From assembly GCA_022577435.1 (NCBI GenBank), contig JAKOON010000027.1:1975490-2039489 (forward strand): DNA of 64,000 bases, written 5' to 3'. The notes beneath the pieces were generated by a model. The model had not been told where the DNA came from and ran no database searches. It saw nothing but the letters and a program-made list of their open reading frames with translations. The position numbers and the translations under genes are program-made. This stretch comes from Embiotoca jacksoni. Taxonomy: Eukaryota > Chordata > Actinopteri > Embiotocidae. Every line of letters begins with the position of its first letter. Within the stretch, counting starts at the first letter, position 1. Shown piece after piece: positions 1 to 12,221 of this stretch.

Positions 1-322
1 GTGCAGCAGGGTGCTGGTGCAGGTGAGACCGGACACACGAAGGGCTTCTGGGACGTTCGGTGTCGATCCGGTTTAAAGGTGAAAAATGAAAAAAAAAAAA
101 GCACCAGAGTTTCGACACACAGAAGGACATCCAGACTTCCTGATATAAATACGTTTTATGTTCTATTCTATGGCATTAAAGTGGATTTGCTCAAATCAGA
201 AAAATATAAGTTTACACGAGAGATGTATCTAATGGAATAACAGACTTCAAATAATCACATGGACTCAAATGTTGATTTAATTTGAACCTGACTGACTATT
301 TCAGCCACGTGGTTGAAATAAA

Positions 323-394
<72 letters not shown>

Positions 395-431
395 TGTGCG
401 TGTGTGTGTGCGCATGCGTGTGTGTCAACAG
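1..431 (+). other. intron of mat1a, left part outside window
   Basis: No exon is recognised here. The stretch is AT-rich and ends in a long TG array (327-425) that runs almost to the 3' splice site at 430/431. It is taken as the intron before the penultimate mat1a coding exon; its start lies left of the window. Confidence 0.6.
327..425 (+). repeat. (TG)n microsatellite
   Basis: About 100 bp of TG with a few CG and CATG interruptions. It ends 6 bases before the mat1a 3' splice site. Confidence 0.97.
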
Positions 432-565
432 GTGGCGTACGCCATCGGAGTCGCCCACCCGCTGTCCATCTCCCTGTTCACCTACGGCTCGTCTCGGCGG
501 AGCGAGAAGGAGCTGCTGCAGATCGTCAATAAGAACTTCGACCTCCGACCGGGAGTCATCGTCAG
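432..565 (+). CDS. mat1a: mat1a penultimate coding exon
   Basis: The exon is bounded by AG at 430-431 and GT at 566-567. It enters in phase 0 at VAYAIGVAH and leaves in phase 2 (AG of an Arg codon). Confidence 0.88.
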
Positions 566-591
566 GTCAGGAGCTCACTGATATTATGTGC

Positions 592-635
<44 letters not shown>

Positions 636-767
636 CCCGTACTTGGATTCATCTTGACTGTGCTGCAGAGACCTGGACCTGAAGAGACCCATCTACCAGA
701 AGACCGCCTGCTACGGACACTTCGGACGGAAGGAATTCCCCTGGGAGGTCCCAAAGAACCTCAACTT

Positions 768-771
<4 letters not shown>
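432..771 (+). CDS. mat1a: S-adenosylmethionine synthetase (MAT), C-terminal two exons, partial
   Basis: Methionine adenosyltransferase makes S-adenosylmethionine from methionine and ATP in the cytosol. Two exons, 432-565 and 669-771, join in phase 2 across a 103-nt intron and give the last 78 residues of the enzyme. The conserved stretches AIGVAHPLSIS, NFDLRPGVIVRDLDLK, KTACYGHFGR and FPWEVPK are diagnostic of the C-terminal part of the MAT catalytic subunit, and the length to the stop (TAG, 769-771) matches the family. KTACYGHFGR resembles MAT1A more than MAT2A, where the same place usually reads RTAAYGHFGR, so mat1a is preferred. A fish mat2a-like paralogue cannot be excluded. The first nine-tenths of the gene is off the left edge. 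The 3' splice site at 430/431 is preceded by TG repeat instead of a normal pyrimidine tract, and a GT array starts directly at the stop codon. Confidence 0.9.
594..635 (+). repeat. (ATT)n microsatellite in mat1a intron
   Basis: About 14 units inside the 103-nt last intron, so it makes up about 40% of that intron. Confidence 0.97.
669..771 (+). CDS. mat1a: mat1a last coding exon
   Basis: The acceptor ctgcag ends at 668. The first base completes the split Arg codon, then DLDLKRPIYQ and KTACYGHFGR follow. The frame stops at TAG 769-771. Confidence 0.88.
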
Positions 772-827
<56 letters not shown>

Positions 828-852
828 AGAAGAGAGTGTGTGTGTGTGTGTG
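771..852 (+). repeat. (GT)n array abutting the mat1a stop codon
   Basis: The GT run starts with the last base of the TAG stop and continues to 825. After a GA-rich break it resumes to 852. It forms the start of the 3' UTR. Confidence 0.95.
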
Positions 853-2011
853 ATTTATAGACAGCTGTCCTCGTGCTCCTGTAATCCAGTAAGAGGAGGG
901 CAGCTGCCGGTGCTCAGAGGGGCGGTCCGGCGGAGGGATGGGCCGGTATGAGGTGCACGTGATCTCTGGTCCGCAGCAGGTTTGAGTTCGACGGGTTTCA
1001 TCTGTAATTTATGGGTTTGTCGCCCCCCGATGGGCGACCTGAAAACCTGAAACACTAGTGAGAAGTTCAGTCACCTGCAGGCGGTTTGTTTCACACTTAA
1101 AGCAGCTTTTCTGTGCAGAACGAAAGCGAGTGACCAAATCTGAAGGGAAGAACAGCCATGCTTTATGTTCGTTTAGACATTTCTGAACCACTGTGACGTC
1201 TTAAGAATAATCCACATTCTTATCAATCTGTATGCCGGATGACACTTTTGTTCTTTAAATCAATCCTGTAACCTGCAGCTACTTTTTGTTTTGTTGTCTT
1301 CAACCTTCATGATAAAAATGTGTTTAAAAAAAAAAAAAGTAAAATTTTCTTTCAAGACCTGCAGATGCTTCATTTCCTCACAACAGTGTGTTTGAATGAA
1401 AACCATGAAATCAGGAAATCATTTTTTTGTCCTATTTGCTTTATTTCTTTTGCTCTGTGAATTTATACATTACTGAATATTATTTCTTTAAAAAAAAAAA
1501 AAAAAAAATATTTCTCTATATGTTCAAACGCGGCATGAATACTTCCTTCTGTTACAGTTTGGTCCCATTAAAGCTGTAAGAAGTCAACAAAATATACAAC
1601 AGATCAGAGCTTATCGGGGGAAATATGAGACGACTGTTTGAGCAACACGAAGAGTTGCAGAAAAATCTTTGGTCTTCACATGTTGAACTGCAGGATTCAA
1701 ACATTTAAAACTCCTCCACGGTTTTTTTTTTTTTTTTTTTTTTTAAACAAACAGCTTAAATAAAACAAAGTCTCTTGGTACACGGTCACGTCCACCTATT
1801 GTCCGAAGGTTTTTTTGTGTTTTTTTTCTTCGTGGAAAACTTCACCTTTCTCCTGAGGTAAAGCTGATGTAACAAAACTTCCTGAGTAAAAACAATTACG
1901 AGGGCTCGACGTCGGAGCGTCTGAACGCCAACGGAGAGACTTCTGAGACACTTTCAGGACGCTCGGATTCAAGAGCGGGACTATTGCATAACAACAACTA
2001 AAAACAAACAT

Positions 2012-2069
<58 letters not shown>

Positions 2070-2288
2070 TGTGTGCGTGTGCAGAAAGGCACTTCTGTGT
2101 GATGCTGTGCAGTGCTTTGCAGCGTGGCCTCTGTACTTCTACAGAAGCAGTCTTGTCAAGTCTTTGGTCTCTGCTGAGAAGAGCAGCTTTTGTTGCCGTG
2201 GCTACGTGCAGTAGTGATCATGGTAATAATGCAGGATGCGGCTTCCAGCCGCCCCCCCCCCCCCCAGTTCATGGTCCTGTGTGTTCGG
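853..2288. other. convergent 3' ends of mat1a and tmem150a
   Basis: No coding exon is seen. The region should hold the 3' UTRs of two genes that end towards each other. Candidate polyadenylation signals are AATAAA at 1759-1764 (plus, for mat1a) and TTTATT at 1440-1445 (AATAAA on minus, for tmem150a). If both were used, the two transcripts would overlap by roughly 300 bases. Poly-A/T runs and a TG array (2013-2067) are also here. Confidence 0.4.
2013..2067 (+). repeat. (TG)n microsatellite
   Basis: About 27 units; it lies in the putative 3' UTR of tmem150a. Confidence 0.96.
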
Positions 2289-2566
2289 CTACAGGATGGA
2301 CAGACTCTCTGGCTGGTGGTGGCCACTCCCTCCGCCCACCTCCCCCTTGTGCTCGGAGGCTGAGAAGCCCTTCACCCCCCCTCCTCCTCCTCCTTCTCCT
2401 CTTCCTCCTCCTCCCCTGGAGAGGACTATGAGGGTGTCCCCCGACATGTCCCCGAACTCGAAGGCGAACGTCCCGTAGAAGAGCATGATGAGCGTGCAGT
2501 AGATCCACTCGAAGATGGCGGAGGTGTGCTGCAGGGCGAAGCTCTCCTGGCAGAAGAAAACTCCAC
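2289..2566 (-). CDS. tmem150a: tmem150a coding exon 7 (last)
   Basis: The first two bases complete the split Ser codon. It encodes GVFFCQESFALQH, the last two membrane segments and a low-complexity Gly/Glu-rich tail, ending in TAG at 2291-2289. A TG array (minus strand) lies about 57 nt upstream of its acceptor. Confidence 0.88.
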
Positions 2567-4579
2567 CTGGTCGGAGGGTCAAGGAGAAGAACTGGAGGCA
2601 CAGCAGGAGGTCAGTAACACATGCACACACACACACACACACACACACAGAACCAAAACATCTACATCCTCTCCACTATTCTTAGTTTCAGGTAGTTTTA
2701 CACTCATCAAAAACATTACTATGAGACTACACACTGGTCCTTTTTACGATTGGTTTATCTCAGTGGTAGTAAAATAGCAGCCTGTGGACCAAAGCTGGCC
2801 CTCTCAACTAAAATATTCAGGCCCACCGATGAAGTGTTTCCTTTTGTAGTTTAAACTTTTACATGATTTTCCAAAACTCTTCTGTATGTGAACACGAGAA
2901 CATAAATCCCAACAAATACGACAATAACAACCCGAAGATTCACATCGGAGAAACTCGGATCTTCTTTCTTTTTTTCTCAGGTAACGCAAAACCGAGCAGG
3001 TAAGTCGGTTACTGTAACGGTGGGAAACTTCTGCATCTGACATCCCTGATTTGTTTATTCAGTTGTTTTCTTTAAAATAAAGGAGATACTCTAACAAACA
3101 AATAAAACCGGTAACAAAATCCTCTTAAAAGACTCGATGGGGTCAGGAAATCTTGTCTTTAATTTCATTTGGACAGACAAAGCAAGAAAAACCAGACATT
3201 TTGGATGCAAGACTGTTTTCTGTCCAGCAGGGGGCCCCGTAACGCCATCTTACATCCATGACCTCTGAACCTGTGGACGGACAGCTGGTCTCCGTCAGAC
3301 CAACAAACTCAGCCAAGAAGTAAGTGAACATTAACACACCGGTGGACTTAAATATCTTTTTATAAAAAAACAATGATTTCTTCTTCAACAACAACCGCTG
3401 CTGCTGAGGGGGCGGAGTCTCTTTGAAATGACTCACTTATTTCTAGCTAAAATTTAAAGGGTCTCGCATCTTAAAAGTCCCAAAGCAAACAAAGCAGTTT
3501 TGTTTTGTTGTTGTTGTTGCCTAGACGACGGGTGTATTTCATTCATAAATAAACTGCCAGCACAACCAGCCACGGTGCGAGTAGAAACCGAGATTAGCGT
3601 GAAGGATACTGAGCACCAGGGCGACGAGCGCCAGCAGCGCCATCCCCGCTCGCAGGTGGCCGACCCGGTACTCGTCCTGGGTCATGGCCAGCCGGTAGGT
3701 CAGAGCCGACTGGAGACACACGAACAGCATGCTGGAGGGGAACGTCACTCCGGCCCCGACGTAGTGGAGCACTTTGGCAAAATCCACCTGGGAAAAAAAC
3801 ACAACCGCACGAAAACACTACTCAGTGGACGTTGGCGGCAGATCGAATAGAACATTCGTGTTCCCCAGAGGATGAATCCTACTGAATTTAATGGTCCCCT
3901 GAAGCCAGCGTGAGGTTTACATTTGTAGTTTTAAAGCACGATGCTCTTAATAATTGTTGGATTTATAGCCCATGACCATTCATGACAGACGTTCATGTTC
4001 CCCAGAGGTTAAACCTTAAAGTAAGTTAATTTTTTTATTAGTATTGGCAGCTTCATGTTAGCATGTGGCCTTCAGCATTGAGCTCACTGAGACTCTCGCT
4101 TGTTCTCGTTACACAAACCAGAGATCCATTGATTGTTTCTCTTGTTTACACAAGATAGCTGTCGCTCCTGAGTATCGCTCTGCCACCGATGAAAGGCTTT
4201 CTTCTTTTTCTTTTACAAAACAGTTACGTCACTAAAATACTTGATAAAAGTCTGTATCCTCCAAAAACCTTCGAAAACAGAAGTTCAGCTTTCAAAATAT
4301 CAGAAGCAAAATAATTCCTTTCTTTTACACCTGAGCATAATTTTCTCGTGGGAACAAAACAAAGCACGAACACGGAGAGTTCACGCCGACCGGTCAGTCT
4401 GAGTAATCAACGTTCAAACATCCTCTGATGAACAGCAGCGCGGCAACAATCCGTAATGATGCCGATTTACAAAACGCTGACCGCATCATCTCCATCATCT
4501 CCATCAGCTCCATCATCGCCTGAAACAGACGAGCCGGTGTCAGCCTGAACCCAACATCACCTGCTGCTGTCAGCCAGTG

Positions 4580-4655
<76 letters not shown>

Positions 4656-7600
4656 AAACTGCCGCAGCTGGTGTAACAGTGACTCATCCTGAGCATGGAC
4701 ATGACAGAGGTGTATTATGGGAGAAAAAAAAGCACAGCTGTTTAATTACAGGTTATTATTTGTGTGGTTTATTCTACAAATAGAATCTGTGCGCTCTTCA
4801 GTTGTTGTTTTTTGTTTTTAATCAGGCTGCATCCATTCACTTTCCATCCAAAACCACAAACTACAGCAAAGAAACCAACATTTCTGAATCACAAGAGTCG
4901 TCGGTAATCAACAAGAATATTTACACTTGAGAAAAACAAACTTTTTCCACTGAAAAATCGCATCTAGAGCGGAAACAATTAGTCAGATGATGGATGTGTG
5001 GATCCAGAGGAAACGAGCCAGCAACTATTCTTTTTATCAATCCATCATTTAAGTCATTTTTTATCAACAAAACATCTCTACAGTTGATGCTTTCCTGCTT
5101 TTTTCTCTTTTTGGCTTTTCAACTTCTGTTTGGACAAAACAAGTCATCCTCACTTTTTTTTTCTTTCTTGCACTTATAAAATAAACGATCATTTTAATCA
5201 GGTTGTAGACGGATGATTTATATGACGCAGTTTTGAATAAGAGCCTAAAAACAAGCCTCAGTAAACAAGATGTTAGTGAAGGAGAACGTGATGAACCTGA
5301 TGCAGAACGATGGCTGCATTCTGGAGAACCATCACACGCCTCCGTCTCCAGGATGTAAACAAGAGCGGCTGTTTATCACGTTTCTACGCTAGATCGGGAC
5401 GCCATGTTTACACTCCGAGTCCAACACTGAGGTCCGTTATGTAAGGAAGGACAGGGAGGAGGGGGCCCATCAACGCAGCCAATCAGAGCGCGGAGCGGTG
5501 GGCCGCCTCTTAATTGCTGCTGGCTGAGATGGATGAAAGACTCTCGAGGGGCCCAGATGTGTCCGGACGGAGCGGCAGAAATGTGAGACTCCCTGCAGCT
5601 CTGACCTTCGGCAGCCTGCACACGTTGCAAGAATTAATTTCAAAATAAAGTCACAATCGAACAAACTAAACTAGCTGAACAAACTGATAACGTAACCAGT
5701 AGCTGTGAAATGGCCCACTGGCACTTTAATCACAGGAGATCAGACAGTAGCGCTGCTCAATGATGTCAAATCCATCCAGTTCCCGTCCAGTCTCGGATCA
5801 GCTGGTAATGATGTCAGCATTACTTATTTCTGCTGCAGCAAAAGTGTCAAAAATCAAATGTGGCAGGTTTAAAAGTTCATTAAAAAAAATGTTGTATTCA
5901 TACGATAAGACTACAAACAGCTGTTTCATTTAGATCAGCTGATAACTGATGTCTGATGGGATCGAGCCATCTTTAAAAAAAACAAAAAAAACACATGCTG
6001 CGACACGTTAAAACACAGAGAAGGCAAAGTACGGCATTTTTGAACGACAGGTGAAGCTGGTCGTGAGGATTTGTGAGGGCGTCCTGTTCCTTCATGTGTA
6101 ACTGTGCACCACATACTGAGATCATGTGTGTTGTATGTAAAAAATCTGCAGTAAATTACAGCTGTTAAACAGACGCACTGGATAAAAACAAATATTACCC
6201 TCTGACAAAGTAGAAGTACCTGAAAATTAGTGGTGCATTTGAGGACATTTTTCTTTCCACTGATTCAGAAACCCAAATCACGAGAGTCAAAGTTTTTCTG
6301 CACCTGAAGTATGTTCCTGTATCTACTGTAAAACAAATAAATACACGCGTTCGTACACGTGCTGCAGATGAAACGGGTGACAGCCGAGTCGTTACGAGTC
6401 AGAACAGAAGGGAGATTTTCAAAATAAGAGAGGGACTTCATCACGAGATTTAAAGTAATATTTTTTATTTATTAATTTCCCTTTGGTCCCATTCGGTTTA
6501 TCAAATCCGAACTCAAATGACAGCAAAACTGCCGATGTGACCAACGCTAGCTTTTGGTCATCACGACAACGTGGGCAGCAAACCGCTACACGCACGCGAG
6601 CCGCGTCGCGGGGAGAAACGTACGCCCTTCAAAACTCAAACAGGTGACAGCCGAGTCGTTACGAGTCAGAACAGAAGGGAGATTTTCAAAATAAGAGGGG
6701 GGACTTGCATCACGGAGAGCGCGTCCTTCGTTTGAACTGGGCAGGAACACGCAGCCCAAAATAATATCTGTCGTTTTAAGATTGCTGTCGGACGGCTTCC
6801 ACGCAGGAACAAAAACACAACATCAAAGATCATTTCCTTGGAAGGTCTACAAAGTGGTGAAAGACAGCAGGAGAGAGGAGGTCGATTCCTTTGCGGTGTT
6901 TGGAGACATAACAGCGTCCATAACTCGGGTCGTTTTACCGGGTTTAAATAAGAATGGAGTCGTAAAAACTGGATTTATATTTGTGTTTTCCAGAGGCTGC
7001 ATCAAAGGGAGCCGCCGCGGCTCCGATGGCGCTGCAGGTTGCTCACTGATAAACTTTATTTTTTATTTATGGAGATGATAGAAGAAGTTAAGAACTTCAT
7101 GTGCACCGCTGATGGGGATAAGAGGAAAAGCTTTTCCTGTCGGGTGGAGCGTTCACTTTCAAAGATACCAACAGCACAATGACCGGAGGCCGATTAAACT
7201 GCGATCTCGCTGGGAAATTATGTAACTTTTATTTTGAAAGTGCAGCGTTTTTGCAGAAGGGGCAGTTTTATTTATTTTCTTATTAGAATATGATTGCGTA
7301 AGACTGATTGTGTCGCTTGGAACGTTTCGGTGCCATAAAACCAATTTTCTCTTCCTGTCGCCTTTAAAATTAATATACATGTATGACATTTTTTAAAAAC
7401 TATTAAAATCAGGGCACTTGAAGTGCTCCTCAACATCTTCATTATATTTGACCAAGAGACTCAGAAACCAACCAGCAAATGTGCTGGTGCAGGACAGTAG
7501 TTTTATCAAATGACTGCAAAACTGCCGATGTGACCAACGTTAGCTTTGGTCACGGGGAGAAACGTACATCCTTCAAAATAAAAGCACAGCAGCAGAAACT

Positions 7601-10600
7601 CTACAGACTTTTAAAATAAAAGTTTTATATTGTTTTTCACCACATGACTGGACATCTACTCTTAACAGTGACTCTAATAATGAAGAATGAGTGACTTTTT
7701 TTTTTGTCATTACCTGGAAGTTTCCCACCATAATGAGCCCGGCGGCACAGATCCAGCCGGTGGAGAGGCCGGCCGTGTTCAGGACACAGTTCTGGTGCTT
7801 CTCGATCACGTGGGCGTAGCGCAGCAGGCCGATCAGCATCACTGCAGTGAAAGAAAAAAAAAAGAACATCACGTCGGCACAAAGAGGAGCAGTTGGATCA
7901 CCACGTTGTGTTTTTTCTCTGCCGGGAACTCGTCTCTTCACCACGAACTGTGTTTACAGTCTGAAGGAGATCATTTCTGTGAACCCAAGAAAAACCACAC
8001 CGCTGCCCTCCAATCAGCATCTTTCTTTACTCAAAAAAAACGTCAACAAACGGAGGCGGGATCTCTGCTGTCTCGACACACTTTCACTGTTTTGGCTGAA
8101 GCACTTTAATTTCTCTAAATTGAGAGGAAAAACCGTCCTTCAGTCCGGTGTCTTCTTTGCCCTGCGCGTCGCCTCTCAGGCTGAAATACGCCACGACTTG
8201 ATTTCTGCACGTTTCTGTGGGTTTATATTTACATTTAAACTCTCGGTTGGCAGTGTGTAACATCTCAGACGAGGAGGTCAAGTTTTTATTTATTTATTTA
8301 TTTTTTTAATACATTTCATCATTAAATCTGCAATAATGGATCTTTGAGTCAGTTTTCGTCTTTCTGTCCAACTGTCCGACTCTGCATCTTCTAGTTTCTG
8401 TGCATGGAGCTCAGGGCAGCTCTGATTTCCCTCCTTTATCAATTGTCCCTGTTGAAGTTGTTTTTGTGGAGTCTTCCTTCACAAAATGATCTAAAAACGA
8501 AGATGTTTTATAGATTTGGAATTTAATGCAAATAATGGCGAGATTGCACTTCATCTCTGCTGATGTGAAGCTGGAGAAATCGGGTTTTTTTTCTGCTGAG
8601 GCTGCAGATCTCCGCAACGTGAGCAGATTCCTCGCGTCTTCCCTCCCACCCGACGCTTTCCATCTGGAGCTCGTCGCACTAACAAACTGTTTTCGCCATC
8701 CTGCCGGTCGAGTGCAGCGCGGCGCCGTTTGATGCTCGAGAGGACGCGGCGATAAGACGCCGTTGTTATTTTTTAGGGGCGGGGGGTTGTGTGGTTTATC
8801 TGCCGCGTCTCAGCGAGGGATCGACCGTCTGATCACACAATTACCATTCTTCTAACGTGCACTCGCACCACACCTCGGACTTAAACAAACCCCCTCCCTC
8901 CCCCCCTAACAAGTATAAACTCAGTATTGTTTATATCAGCGTTTGATGTTCAGGAAACTTCCAGCGTGTGAGCTCTGAGAGCAGGAAGTTGATCGTTTCA
9001 CTCATTTCATAAGTAGATACGCAAAAATAATCTCTCGGATGGGACGATATCTCGATTTCCTTTGTTCACATCGGGATCAGCTCTGATAGACAGGAGGGAT
9101 ATCTGAAGCCTCCAAGTTTGGCATTTTGATATTTTGGAGCCAGAAGTGACCATATATGGACATTCTGCTGATTTTTGCTCTAGAAAATTGACCTAAAAAA
9201 TGATTTGATAATAGTTTGGAGTTTCGATAAAATACGACCGAACTCCACCCGACTGTCGGACGTAAACGAGAAATATGAAGACGAAACATTTCAAACCGTT
9301 TTCTGCTAATGAAAAATAACCTTTAGTCGCCTTTTAAGATGCTGAACGTCACCTGATCGTCGAGTTCGAGACAGATCCTGAGAGCTTGAAAAACCTCCCT
9401 TCAGTTAAAGTCGGCTGAATTCCCTCCAGCGATGGATAACGAGGTGTAAAACTGCACCAACTGACAGCAGCATTAAAAAAGCTCTCCTGATGTTTTACAG
9501 TGAAATGTAAATACTTGAAGTCTGTCCTGGGTCCTGGTGAAGAGTGGCAGGCGGAGAAACGGCACTGAGCCGGTGACAGGTTAACGGACTCGTTAAAACC
9601 AGGTGTTCACCGGCGGGAGGTCACGGAGACGAGAGCCGGGAGGCGGCTTCAGTCAGGGCAGTTTATAATAACAAGACGTGTACGAGTGCAACGACGTGCT
9701 CGACATAAACTGACTTTTCTTCAGACGCTTAAAAGTTTCCTCTCGACAGTCGAACTGAATCCCGCTGAGCGTGCGCCGCGGAGGGCGCCGTACTCGGGGT
9801 CAAAGTTCACTTCAGATGAACTTTAGCAGCAAAACCTGGAGGGACAGTCTTGTGCAGCCGACTCTAAGTCTCAAACACACAGCTTTTACTCTGAGCAGTT
9901 CTGAACTTGGGCTGCTGACGTGCTTGCTGTGGCCTCAGCGTGTTACCGAAGGGTTCCACCAGAGGGCGCACCAGAGAACTGAGGTTATGAATTACAACTT
10001 CTGGATTTTTGTTCAATTTTTTTGCAGGTTTCCACGTCACCTTTTTAAAATTGTACTGGATTCCTGTAAACACAGTGCAGTGGAAAGAGCAGAAACCTTG
10101 ACTGCACCACCGGCCTGTCAATCAAACACACAGCAGCTTTTTGAGCTTAATATATAATTGAAGACGGGATTATTTTAAGAAGGACCGCCAGAAAAACCAG
10201 TAAGAAGGAGTGACTTCAGCTAACAACACCACAGTGACTCGTGGGAAAAATTAATTGACTTCGTATTTGATAAGAGAAGTTGAATGGGAGTCTATGGAGC
10301 CTTTTTGGAGCCGACCCCTAGTGGCACTCGGTGGTATTGCAGCTAAAGGGAAGTCCACATTGGCCTCATTTTTCATTCCCGCTCTCAACAGATGCAGGCA
10401 GGAAATAAGAGAAGAACGTGAATTTCACAGTGAGTTACAGTATATCTCCGGCTTTGAGCCTCCATTAAAAAAAAAATCTCAAAAGCTCACTACGGTAATC
10501 AGAGGACGAAAACCAACCACCGGGCAACGACCTCTGATTAAACCGCTCCAAAATAGATGCTTTACAGCAGAACAGAGGGTGAACACTCCTGGGTCGTGTT

Positions 10601-12176
10601 AAGGCATTAAAACAGAGTAAAATCTTTTCCCTGAGACTGAGGGCCGAGGCGGGACCCTGGCAGCCGAGGCTCGGCTGGAGTCGCTGCAGCTGAAACAACA
10701 AGCCTGAGGAGTCCAGTTCAACCAGCCAGGAGGCACGATAGATAAACACGAAGGACTTCTGACTGAACTAACTCACCTATGAAGGATCCGGTGCTGCATA
10801 TGAGGCTGAAGAAGCAGCTTTCAGGTGGCAGCGTTCCGCATTTACTGCAACAGAAAAAAAAAAGAAAAAAAAAAAAGAGGGGAGTTAGTTTTCCTCCAGG
10901 CTAGGTGGGCTGAAAAGTGCAAGTTGAGTCGTGTTCTCTTCTCAGCCAGTTTGAACTATGACCTCCTGTTCTCGGTCACATTGGTTCTTAGCCCTGTTTT
11001 TTTTTTTTTTTTTTTTTCTTTTAGAACAAATTCCTTTAAAAAAGGCCTTAATTGTGTCCTTTAACTTCTCTGCGGTATTAAAACCAATGCCAGCATTTTC
11101 TTGGAAACTCCCTCGCTGGGAGGTTCGAGGACAGAACGATCTTTATCTGCGGAACAAAAGCGGCATGAAAAATATTATCCAACCACATCATAACAGACGT
11201 TTTTTTTTTTTCCACAAGAGGCGGAGAGACGCGTTTGACGGCAGCCTGAACGCCTCATTCATCGCTCTTGCGTATCGTCGTCGGGGGGGGTATACGTGTT
11301 TACATTTCACGACTCAGTGTGGCGACATTTCAAAGAGCACTGAAGGATCCGCTACTCTCAACAAAAAGCTCCTCTTCCTGTTGAGGTGCCCCCCACACAC
11401 TCCCGACTGAGATCCTTGAATCGGGCAAGTGTGGGCTTATCTCACAACACTGAACACTGCAGCTGCTCACCAAGTATCACTGCGATCTATCTGGAGCCGA
11501 CGCAGCAAAAAAACAGACCGAAGTGCCGTCTGGACACCAGTTTTATAAGGATCAGTTGAACTCAATCAAATTGAGCCCTTTTCAGACGTAGAATACAAAA
11601 CAGTCAGACTGCATCAAACTTTCTTTTTTACTTGATTTTTTTATTGAACACTAACTGCAGCTTGTGCGACGGTTTGACCTTCTACTTGTAGGACTTAATT
11701 GATTCGTTAGGAGTTTACAATGTTAAAACCACATTTCTGTTTAGACTTTTCTGCATCTTAAAGTCGTGTTACTGCAGTTTTTTTTTTTTTTACATTTATC
11801 TCACAGCTTTTAATTGAGATTTTTGGAGTGCCTCAAGGCTCCGTTCTTGGCCCTTTGTTATTCTCTACAACGGTTCAGTCAGAAAGTTCAGAGGCTGCTC
11901 CTGTTACGCACAAACGATGTGACGGAGCACCATGTCGGTATTATTGTATTCAAACGATACTCTGGAACGAATCTCCTCCCTCTGTCGTCACTGATTCAGC
12001 TGTTTTTGGTTCACGGCAGATCGCAAACATGTACAGGAACAGGAGACGTCATTGAACTGATATTTGAAGAGGTGCGTTCACTGACCTGATGAGGGGGATG
12101 TTGTCCAGAGTGCAGCACAGCACAGGTCCTCTCTGTAGTGGAAGCTGCTCGGCACAGGACTCATTATACAGCCTGG

Positions 12177-12221
<45 letters not shown>

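Larger units (their letters stand above)
3788..7713 (-). other. tmem150a intron 5
   Basis: No coding exon is seen. Contents are two 'ccccagagg(at)' repeat fragments (about 3850-4020), a CA array (4581-4653) and a locally duplicated segment (6376-7585). Low-level ORFs here show no family resemblance. Confidence 0.55.

Noticed and set aside
7573..8260. Larger frames around tmem150a exon 5
   Set aside because: Only 7714-7841 has conserved sequence and proper splice sites; the extensions are intron.
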